Both the position numbers and the translations under genes were made by a program. The notes under the pieces were generated by a model. The model saw only the letters and a program-made list of their open reading frames with translations. It made no database searches and had not been told where the DNA came from. From Stercorarius parasiticus (lineage: Eukaryota > Chordata > Aves > Charadriiformes > Stercorariidae), in assembly GCA_013396915.1 (NCBI GenBank), contig VWZL01003401.1, positions 806,958-870,957 on the forward strand: 64,000 nucleotides of DNA, in the 5' to 3' direction. Positions 11,954-21,700 of this stretch are shown here, in pieces (the first letter of the stretch is position 1; every line of letters starts with the position of its first letter).

Positions 11954-13549
11954 TCAGTTAATTAACCCAATCAAGTAGGCCGGATTTCTCTCCTTTAATG
12001 AATGGTTCTTCCTACTTCAGAGCCTTCCTAGACCTCATTTTGGATGCGCCTCGGTTTTACCGGGTATATCCAATTACATTTATATCCTTCAGCCCAGTGC
12101 TCAGGCCACCTCTCTTGTGGAATTACACTGTGGTGGAAGTTAAGCCAGGACGCTCACTTACTTGCAAGCAGTTGCCCTACTTATGTCTGCTGCCACGAGC
12201 TCTCCTGTGTTAGCGCATACGGAAGGTCTTTACACAGATATACTATTCTCAGCATCGCAGACCGAAAATGGCAAGTAATCCTTTCCACACGTCTTTTTAT
12301 CAGAGGGAGGAGGAGCAGGTTAAGGGAAAGGGATGTGTGTACACCCATCAGAGAGACAGACAGGCGCCCGATTGCATAAAACCTGCTTTTTTTTTCCTCT
12401 TTCTCTCTTTTTGCCTGTGAAGAAGTACGTAACACCCAGACCAGCCCAAAATATAAGTGTGTTTAAAAGAATGTGAAACTAGCTGCCACGTAAAGTGCTG
12501 GGAAACTGATAAGAAATACACGCACAGACGGGCAAGAAGGAGGAAAAGTGTAAAGTTGCCTCGCAGTGCAGCAGCTAGCGTTCACAGTGGGCTGTCGATG
12601 GCTATAAATGGAATTGTGCATCACCGTTCCTCGGAGCCCGAGGACGCCTCGCTGAAGAGACAGGACCACTGAAGGAAGTAAGGCATCTGGTTGTTTGGTA
12701 ATGAGAAGCAGGAATGCTCTTAATAATAAACAAACAGGACATTGTATGCCATCATCACAGGATGTCCTTCCTTTAGTCAGCACACCGACTTGGATCGGAG
12801 GGGGGAAAAAAATAATAATGGGGCGCAGGGTCCGCTAATTGCTATACCAATCCTCCTTCCATCACCAGCCTGTTCCTGGATGGTCGCTTGTGTATGGCCC
12901 CGCGCAAGATGAAGCACTCATTTTCTTGCCCTCTGGCAAAAGAGGCGTCGAGGTCGGGGGCGCTGCCGGCCTTGCCCCGCTCCCGCCATGTCGCTTCCCG
13001 GCAGCTGCTGAGGCGGGGGGGGGGAACGTCTGTCCCTAAAGGAATAAACGGAAATGTTTTTTCTAATTCCTTTTACAAGCGTTGATTAGAGGGAGACGCT
13101 GGGAAGGGATAAAATCAGAACTCTGAAACTCCACAATTGGTCACAGCAAGTAAAGCGCTGTAATCGTTAAGGGTTAAATCGGGTTTTAGTCGATATTCTG
13201 GAACCTGGGAGTGATTTTAATTGGGTTTTTTTTTTTTTATGGTGTTCTAACTAGTCAAATCGAGGGAGAATGAAAGCGGGTACGTGTTGACCCTCTGGAG
13301 CTTAAAAACAGAAGGAGAAACACATTTTTAGTGAAAACCGGCTCACGCCACGCCTCCCCCCGAGCCCAGAGGTGCCCGCCCGACCCAGGTCTCCCCGCTT
13401 GCGCAGGGAAGCCCTCCCCGGCCGTCGCACCTTGGTCGAAAAGGGAGAAAAATAAATAAATAGAATAAAATAGATAATAACGATCATTTTAAGAGGGCGG
13501 CAGGTAGAGCCCCACCTCCCCGCCCTGTGAGGGCGAAGGGAGGGGCCGG

Positions 13550-13817
13550 GCCGGGCGCGCGGGGCCGGGCTGTGCGCGCGGCTGTGGCAGGCGGCCCCCC
13601 AGCGTTCCCCGGCGGCAAGAGCAGCGGCGGCGGCGGCACCTGTCTTGACAGCGGGGGGGAGGAGCGGGAGGGAGCGGCGGCGGCGGCGGGAGGTGTGAGT
13701 CAGTCTCCCGGGGAGCCGGCCGCTGGAAGGAAGGAGGAATGTTTACTCTGTAGAGATGAGCCAGGGTTGCCGCCGACGGTGGGCTTCGGTGTGGAGAGGC
13801 GCGCGGACTGTGCCCCG
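13550..13817 (+). other. PRDM1: Probable noncoding first exon of PRDM1 (5' boundary nominal)
   Basis: A good donor, CCG|GTAAGG, follows position 13817 and is the most plausible partner for the exon 2 acceptor at 15518. The 5' end is arbitrary because transcription starts cannot be seen. The exon carries AUG codons at 13739 (a four-codon ORF ending at 13753) and 13756. The latter would read across the splice and stop at 15547-15549, 35 bases before the main ATG. Reading in phase with the protein, the exon is open but has no AUG. The N-terminal peptide encoded by mammalian exon 1 was not found. Confidence 0.45.
13696..13702 (+). promoter_or_regulatory. AP-1 site in promoter/first exon
   Basis: TGAGTCA is a perfect AP-1 consensus inside the CpG island, about 120 bases before the proposed first-exon donor. 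It is consistent with the known AP-1 input at mammalian PRDM1, but binding is inferred. Confidence 0.45.
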
Positions 13818-15518
13818 GTAAGGAAAGGAGCGCGATGCCTTCTCCTCCTCCTCCTCCTTCCCCTCACCCCCCGCCACCCCAGTCCCACTGTCCCGGCTCC
13901 TTCTTCTCGGCGGCGCCCGGAGGACGGAGCGAAAGTTTCCTCGTCGTCGCCTCTCCCGGGCCGGGAGCGCTCCGCTCATCGGCATTAACCCTTTGGCTCC
14001 GCCGCCCAACTGTCACCCCCCACCCCCCCTTCCCGTCCCCAGTTTCGCTATTTACCTCTTTCTCCCCTTTTTAACGCCGAGAGCTGGCAACCATCGCCGG
14101 GACGGGGCTCGGGGGGCTGGTCCCCGCGGTGGCCCTGGGGGGAGCTGCCTGTCCGCCGCCACCCCTCTCCCTCCCTCCGCCTCAGCCGGGCCGGCTGGGC
14201 CTCCCCGGGGCGGGAGAGGCGGGCCCGGGGGTCTGCCCTCAGCCCGGGGGGAGTCGGTCAGCCCTTAACCTCTGCCTTGGGGGATCGCGCGCTTCCAGTC
14301 TTCGTGTTTTCGTTTTTCCCGGAGGAGGGGTGTGAGTCTCGCAGTAGCTGCGTGTCCGAAAAGGAAGAAATGAAGGGATTTTACACTGGGCTTGAGCGTC
14401 ATTCCCAGCTAGCGGCGTAGGCACAGATTTTGGTCCCTGATGAGCCTTACGGAAAGAGCCCGACCTCGGACCTGTTTGGGGATAGGTTTGATAACAGTGT
14501 CCGAAATAGACGGCTTGAAGGACTTGGTGGAATTGTCCTGCGAGACTCCCAGCCAGTGCTTTGCGATAGTAATTCTCGGAGGTACCATCAAAATCAGTAG
14601 GGATAGAAAAACTTATTTTAAATTATTTATTTATTTCCCCTGCTTCTTTTCTTCCGNNNNNNNNNNNNNNNNNNNNNNNNNNNNNNNNNNNNNNNNNNNN
14701 NNNNNNNNNNNNNNNNNNNNNNNNNNNNNNNNNNNNNNNNNNNNNNNNNNNNNNNNNNNNNNNNNNNNNNNNNNNNNNNNNNNNNNNNNNNNNNNNNNNN
14801 NNNNNNNNNNNNNNNNNNTGTTCCCTGCCACCCCCCCCCCCCCCGCCCGGGAACGTGTTGCAGTGCTTTGTGCAGGGCTGCTGCTGCTGCAGTGATGCTG
14901 GCAGGATGTCGGCTTTCTCAGCCTTCCATGCCAAAGGATAAGGGGACGTCAGGAGGAGGAGGCGGGGGGGGCAGGTTGTTTTGAAAGTTGTTTGTGTGTT
15001 GAAAGCCGGTGGGAAAGTTCAGGCTTCCCCATTTGGAAGAGGCAAGGCTGGGTTCCGCTCTTCCAACATGCGCTTTCCATTTTTAGCTTCATTCAGACGC
15101 AGACAGCAGCTCCTTTCCTCTTCCTCTCCTTGTTTGTGACACTTTTTTGAGGCAGCTTTTCCACAGGCGACTAAGTGGTCTCGCGGCCATGACCCCACGT
15201 TTTCTTCAGTATGGAATGTTTTTTTTCTCTCTGAGAGATTAAGGAAAGGGTCTGAAAAAGGTAAAGCGGTTGTCAGCCTAGGGATTTTTTCCTCTTTGTT
15301 TTTGTTCCCTCCTCATTATTACCAAGGCTGGCGTTTTAAGGTGCTGCTTCAGTCAGTGCAGCTTCGTTTACACTGCTTTTTGGCTGTTACTCAACTGTAC
15401 CAACTATCCTGCATACACTTTTAAAGTGTCACAGACTACTGTATTAGTCACGCTGTCTCAACGGAAACCACAACACTGAAGGACAATGAGGATTAAAGGC
15501 TGTTTTCTTATTTTCCAG
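13818..15518 (+). other. PRDM1: Intron 1 of PRDM1, with the assembly gap
   Basis: The intron runs from GTAAGG to the acceptor TTTTCCAG. Its 5' half is the rest of the CpG island. It contains the N gap, a C homopolymer beside the gap and a CTG run at 14877-14892. Open frames in the CpG part are artefacts of high GC. An alternative first exon inside the gap cannot be excluded. Confidence 0.5.
14657..14818. other. Assembly gap (162 N)
   Basis: A run of undetermined bases. It ends close to a C homopolymer (from about 14830) and follows the CpG island, so GC-rich sequence is probably missing. Open frames spanning it have no meaning. The true length may differ from 162. Confidence 0.99.
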
Positions 15519-15767
15519 GCTGCTACACAGTGTAGCTCGGACGCTGTGAGTTTCAAGAATCTGGTGAAAGGGAGAGAGTGGACAATGAAAATGGACATGG
15601 AGGATGCTGACATGACTTTGTGGACGGAAGCCGATTTTGAAGAGAAGTGCACGTACATTGTAAACGATCACCCGTTGGATCCCAGTGCCGACGGAGGCAC
15701 CCTAACTCAGGCAGAGGCTTCCTTGCCAAGGAACTTGACTTTCAAATATGCATCTAACTGCAAAGAG
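15519..15767 (+). CDS. PRDM1: PRDM1 exon 2 (start codon exon)
   Basis: The acceptor TTTTCCAG precedes 15519 and the donor GAG|GTAAGC follows 15767. Bases 15519-15584 read in frame as a stretch resembling the N-terminal extension of the longer mammalian isoforms ([12 protein letters not shown] against a similar mammalian segment). They are probably 5' UTR here because no upstream in-frame AUG was found. Residues 1-61 follow from the ATG at 15585, including [18 protein letters not shown] and the start of the PR domain. The exon ends in phase 0. Confidence 0.95.
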
Positions 15768-18700
15768 GTAAGCGGCAATGCTCTGGGGAAGGTTGGAGTC
15801 AGACAAGCCAAATCACAGCGCTTTGGAAAGTGTGTGCTCACCCTGGCTCCCGTTCTTCAACACACACACACACCCCCACCCCCCACTGCCATCAACAACA
15901 AATGCTGCCCGCTGACTTTTAAGATGGTACCCTAATAAGTCTTGTAAGAAGCTGTGAGCTGTTCATATGTCATGCAGTATTTTCACTGGAAATCGCAGCT
16001 AGCCTATCCCTGAAACTGGTTCTGTACCAATTCGCAAACAGTTAAATTTTCACACAATTTGAACAGCATCTGAATAAGCATATTTAAACTGTGGGGTAGT
16101 TCTCTGTGCCAATTTCTAGACTGCTGTTTGCCAGGACCATTCATTGCCTCTGGCTCAGAGATTAAAGTGCCTCGGTTGTCCAATAAATAGCTTTAAAAAA
16201 AGTAGAGGGGGGGGAAAAAAAAAAAAACAAATTCCTGGTAATGTGTTTAATTATTTCTTTTTGTTTTCCCTTTGGTTATGAAATTGCTTTATTCTTTTTG
16301 TGAGCTTGCCGTATTCGCGACTTCCTAAATTCTTAAAAACTCCAGCATATCGGTTAAGGAAGTGATGGTAGAACTGTAGCGAACTTGACAGAAGGGTGGC
16401 CGTAGCTTAAATTAACTTTTGTTTATCTGGGACAGTATCTTCACTGGTAGCTAGCTGTGCGAGTCTGTCCTATCCTTGTCCCTGGAGTGGGTACATTCTT
16501 TGTTGTTGTTTCAGAAGGGCTGGAAAGAAATGAGCCCGGATGAGCAATTTGGTTTTGTGTTTACTCCTTCACATAGAGTAGCTATTATAGCTAGGTGTGA
16601 TGTTCGGCGGGGTAATAACCTAAGGGACAACCCTTCATTTCTCCTTGTGCTGAGACTTGTGGTATAGCAGCTATTACCTGTGCTTCTACTTTGGCTAAAC
16701 ACACTGACCACAGAGCTGAAAAGAAGAGGTACACTCATCTGTGCCTATCAAATATTTCCTTCCAAAGTAGGTACTTGTTTAATCCTGCGTACAGAAATGG
16801 GGCCGGACCCCCAGCTGGAGGGTATTGGCACCGTGAAATTTAGCTTGGCAGTGCCTAATATAGTGCCTAGTAGGTTTGGTAAGAGGTTAAAGCTAAATTC
16901 TCCTGTAAAATCACTTCTCTTCCCATCTGTCCTGCCCTGCCCGGAAGAACTTTGGCAGAGAAAGGACATGCTCCAGAAAAAGAGTGCAAAGCCTTGTTTT
17001 GTGTTATTGCATTGTTAGATAGGTCTTACTTTCGGGGGCGGGGGGGAGATAAAGCTGCAACTCTGGTGTGTATTACGGAAGGATTTCTTGGTTGAAGGAT
17101 GAGCTTGCAGCTCGACAGCTTGGGTAGATCCTCGGCAGCCGGCTGGTGACTGATTGGCTGCTCAGGCTGCTCGCTCTCTCTGCCTCCGCGGCAGGAGACG
17201 TCCGAGGAGCTTTCAAAATTCCCAGCGCTGTGTTTGGAAACACCGAGATGTAATTTCCTTACACTACAGCTCAGGTCAGTGAATCAGGGTAGGAGGATTG
17301 CTGCCATCTCTGTATAAGAGGTGGGGGGGGAGAGAGAAGTCATTGAAAGATTCCTGGTTCTTGTAAAATGTGACCCGTGCAGCTCCTTGCTAGTGGGAGT
17401 CTGAATATAGGACATCCTCCTTTTGTTCTCCAGAGTTCCCCCCCGTGTTTTATTTGCACTGAATAGCACCTACCAAAAGAAGCAATAGGAGCTCTCAAAT
17501 CCTGACTATTTCTAAGGTAGCTCTGAATGAAAGGGCCGATCTGATCCTTTTTTTCCCCCACCTTATGTGAAAGCTACAGTCCTGTGAATGTCCGGACAGG
17601 TCACTCATTTGCTAGTTGTCTACAGGGTGAAATAGCTGTAAATGGCGTAATCTGGTTGCATTCTAGCAACTTCTGATGTGAAACATTATTTTTTTCCGTC
17701 TGCCTTCCACGTTTGATTTTGTTCAGTGGGGTCAGGACTGAATGTGTGTTGCTCTTGCACATCAGTGTTTGTGGGGTCAGCGAGGGAGCCTGATTCTGGT
17801 TTTGATCTCATGGAAAACCACTGGAGTCCCGACAGCTCGATAGGGTGGGTTTTTTTCCCTTGCGAAAGGATGAGGTAAGACTTCGGGGGAAGCATGCATG
17901 CATGTTTGTCAGTGGGTTTTAGATGTGAGCTGTCTTCATTGTTAACTTTGGGGAGAGCTGTGGCTTCATCTGGTCGAGAGTTTTAAATGCTGAGTCAGCT
18001 TATTGACAAAAACATATATAATACATCGCTTGTGAAATGCTAATACTGTCATGATTAGATCACGAAATCCTAGTGCTGTCATGATTAGTATTATATCTCC
18101 ACTTGGAGTAGGAAAAGTACTGTGTGCCTGCTTAGGAGGGAGGAAGTACAACTGCTGTTGTTTGGGGAGGGTTGCTTTTTGTGTTTCTTTTCCTTGCATG
18201 CTTTGTGAAGTGAGTAGCTCCTTTTTAAAGGGTTATTGAATTTGCAGGGGAGTCCATGACACGTCATACTCTTGTTTGTTTTTGGATCTTCATCGGGGAT
18301 TTTTCTGAAGGACACATTTTTCAGTATGAGTTCACAGTATGTGTCAGCATTTTAAAAAATGAATTACTACTGCTCGTAACATTTTAGGCTGCTAGATTTA
18401 CATGAAGTCATTTATTTATTTCTATGCGTGAATTATTTATCCTTTGCTCCAGTTTTAGCAATTGACAAAAACTGATGAAACTCAGTGCCGAAATCGTGCT
18501 CTAGAAGGCCATATGCAAATTATCTTTTTCATGCAGATATTTAGAAACCTTTTTTTCAATATTTTTTCCCTTTGGTCTCAGTCCTTAAAGCCCAAACAGC
18601 CCTTCTTGATATAGAGTGCCAGTTACTCTGCTGTCTTGAATATCACTAGTGCCTCCTGGTCTGTGAGCTTGACAGAGAGAAATGTATCTCAGCAAACCCA

Positions 18701-21700
18701 TTACTTGTTGCTTTTCTCTGATAAGGCCGTTTCTTAGAGACGGACCCTCAATCAGTGATTTTGGTGAAAGCAGTGATTTTGGGCTGTTACGAAGTGTGCC
18801 TCGCTGACCTCGGACACTTGCTCTCCCCTATTGCTTTTATTTATTTTATATGTGATCACCCAGGAAGCGGTCTGAAAGCCTTTTATTCATGGCATCTCTT
18901 AGAAAACTGGTCACTGAACGAAGGGGTAAAAGTTATCCGAGCCTAGAACTAGTAGTTTAAAAAAAAATAAATCGGTGTTATTCCAGGACACATGATGGCC
19001 TTTCCTATTTGTGTTGGGAGAATGCTGTTATTTTTCTGAAGCCAGGAAGATTTTGTTCAGTGTTTGGGGTTGTTTTTAAAGCAGTTTAGTGGTCCCATTG
19101 CCAAACACCCTCCCCTTACAGCATTAACAGGGGTCGTCCTTTATTTCCAGCACCCTCTCCCCAAAGGAAGATGTAGGAGCGTTGGTCTTTGGAAGCGCCT
19201 TTATTATCAAATTTTGGCACCGGAGCCCACATGTCTCTCGCGCGGGGGCAGCTGGGCTCTGCCACCCGGCATGCAAGCCAGGCCCGCCGGGCTCCGTCCC
19301 AGCCCCTGTCCGCCGGCCCGCTCCCGGCCGCCGGCCCCCGGCGCCGCATTAGGACCCTGGTCAGTTCCAGGCCCGCCGCCGCCGCCGCCCGGGGCTGCTC
19401 CCGGCCCCGGCCCCGGGGCTCCCCCCGCCGGGCCGGCCCGCGGCGGCCGGGCTCTTCCCCGGCTGCCCGCCCGGCAGCCGCAGCGCCTCCAGGTTGCAGC
19501 CGGTCTCCGCTCTCCATCCCGGCTCCGCTCGGCGCATCCTGTCCCGCTTGGAGCCGGGGGAGAGCGGGTTAGCTCAGCCTGGCCTCGGCAGGAGCCGCAG
19601 CTGCCTGCAGCGCCGGGAACTGGCCGTACGGCCTTAGGCTAACGTTTGGCTTCGTCTTCGTGCTGGAAATGCTGTTTTGCTGAAAGGAAAAATGTGGTAG
19701 CGGCCCGCTTGCAAGAGCGTTGAAAGTTTGGAGCTTTGAAGGAAGAGGGGGGTAAGTGTCTGTAGAGAGGAAATTGTTCTGAAAATAGCGCATTGCTCCC
19801 ACACGGCGTGGTGCAGACCCAGAAGGCTGCACAAGGGCGGTAGGCTCTTATTTGTGGGGAGCGAGCTCAGGTCATGCTCCTCTGTGGTTCCCTGCCACGG
19901 GGCTGTTTCGCAAGGTCTCATCGCCGAGACACGGCAATGTGCTGAAGGACACCTGGTGGACACAAGTCTGAAATGCCTCTCTGCGACAGCTTTTCGGCAG
20001 CCGGGAGACAGCTTCCCCTCAACTCTGGACGTGGAGTTCCTTTGCTGTTTTGCCTACAAGCGCTCGGCAGCTCTGTACTTCGTGGCTTCTTGTTAAGCTG
20101 CGCCCCCCCTACTAAGCTGCAGCGAGGCAGGAGCCCCTTTTGGCTGCGGCAGGGGGGCTGTCAGCAGCCTGGAGCCAGCCTGTCCTGACAGTGCTGGCAC
20201 CCCTCTCCTGGAGGGTACCCCTCCTCGACCACAGCAGCTGAGCTTGTTTGGGGCACAACGGAGGCCAAGAATTGCTGACCAGAAAGCCACCCTCAGTTAA
20301 AAGTCATCCAGACAGCTTTAGTCTGGTTTAGCAAAACTTCAGTGTTGGCACACATGGATGTGCAGAACATCCTCTGCCAAAATAACCTTCTGATGGTCAC
20401 AGGGTGAGAAATTGTCTTAGTGTTCATCTGCACTAGGGGAGAAGCAAACACTGCTTGTAAGGTGGGTATCGAAAAGTATCTGCTGTGTCAGAGACGCCAG
20501 TTCAGTGGGTGTTTCAAGTTGACTAGTTCGAGGAGTGATTTCTAGAGATTCTGAGAATTTCATTAAAGCTGTTTTAATTAAGGCCAAGATATTTTAAAAC
20601 CATGAAAAAACTCAAGCTACCATGCAGTAAAACTGGTAGGGTGTGCTGTATCTTGGTTGTGAACTTTTCCTGAGAGGGCAGATGGATGTAAATGAAGATA
20701 TATGGGGAAGATGAGAAGAACATCTGCCTTTTTCAGCTCTCTATGAGAAATGTACAAGCAAGACAAAAATAAACCCAAGCCACTGAGCTTGTTTCAGCTT
20801 GTGGTAGGTGTAGGAAAATTTCTGGAAGTCCCTTTTCTCTCTCTTCAGTCCAGATGCACAGATCAATGGAGCATTTAACTACTTCTACTGTTGACGTTTA
20901 ATTTTTTTGTAGTGTGCTGAAACACATGTTGAAACGCAGACAAGCGCAAACAGCCACCACGTACTTCCAGCAGTCTGTTTCCAGGTGAATTACCTCTGTG
21001 ATTCCATGGCTGTTATTTGTTCCTTTTATTTTGATATTTAACGTGAAATTATGCTAGGCGTTAGTTGTTTACTGGAATTTTCAATCTTGACCAATACACA
21101 GGCAAGTATTTCTCCCTCTCTCACACCAAGGGTGATACAACTGAAGAAAATGCAGCATGAGAAAATCAGAAAGCTTAGCTAATTTGTGAAGTGCTGTCTA
21201 CAGTCCAGGGTTTTTACTGTCCTTTGCTGTGAAGGACTGTTACAAAGAAAATTAAATGCTCGCTGAAGTGAGCTATCTGCAGGGTCTGATGAGTGCTAAT
21301 CTGCTTTGGTAGAAACGTTGATTCCTTGCGGGTTACAGTAATCCCAACTCTTGGTTTTCATCAGCCACTTCTGCTGTTCCCATCTTGTTCTGAAAGTGGC
21401 AAGATGTGTGAAGGGGATATGATTAATACATTTGGCCATGAAACTTTGGTTCTAATACCAAATTAATGGGCTTTTCATCTTCCTTTTTTTCCACTATCTG
21501 AGCAGCAGGATCAATCTTGCAAAGGCTTGGGGTTTTTGGTTTACAAAATTGTTGGTTTTCTAACATTGTTTGGATACATTAAATTTAAAAAGATTGGTGA
21601 GGAACAGAGAGAGACAAAACCAATAACTCAGCAGTGTTTTGCAAAGGGTTACTCCAAGGCACGTTCTTCTGAATAATGATGAATTGCTTCCTGATTTGTG

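Larger units (their letters stand above)
3879..13339. other. Upstream intergenic DNA with candidate enhancers
   Basis: No coding exon is supported in this 9.5 kb block. It contains simple repeats and several motif-rich stretches listed separately: an ISRE-like site near 4.29 kb, a CTCF-like site near 4.79 kb, nested palindromes near 5.81 kb, a SOX/OTX cluster near 8.0 kb and an NF-E2 site near 11.95 kb. AT-rich stretches with homeodomain-like TAATTA cores at about 6.36-6.56 and 7.62-7.72 kb look like typical conserved noncoding elements by texture only. Conservation could not be measured here. Confidence 0.5.
13340..14330 (+). promoter_or_regulatory. PRDM1: CpG-island promoter of PRDM1
   Basis: About 1 kb is strongly GC-rich with frequent CpG, (CGG)n stretches and no TATA box, in sharp contrast to its flanks. 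It ends shortly before the N gap and lies 1.2-2.2 kb upstream of the first coding exon, which is where the mammalian gene has its main CpG promoter. A perfect AP-1 site, TGAGTCA, is at 13696-13702; AP-1 activation and BCL6 interference with AP-1 are established for mammalian PRDM1. Several C- and G-runs could form quadruplexes. Exact start sites cannot be read from sequence. Confidence 0.75.

Noticed and set aside
13527..13988. 153-codon open frame in the promoter CpG island
   Set aside because: It starts with GTG, runs through the consensus splice donor and has composition-driven residues. Only its possible link to exon 2 is kept as a finding.
14440..14934. Open frames on both strands spanning the N gap
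   Set aside because: Most of each frame is undetermined sequence, so openness there means nothing.
19064..19642. 192-codon open frame on the + strand (and a 133-codon frame on the - strand)
   Set aside because: They lie in a CpG island where stops are rare in all frames. The residues are Pro/Ala/Arg/Gly-rich on both strands and match no family.
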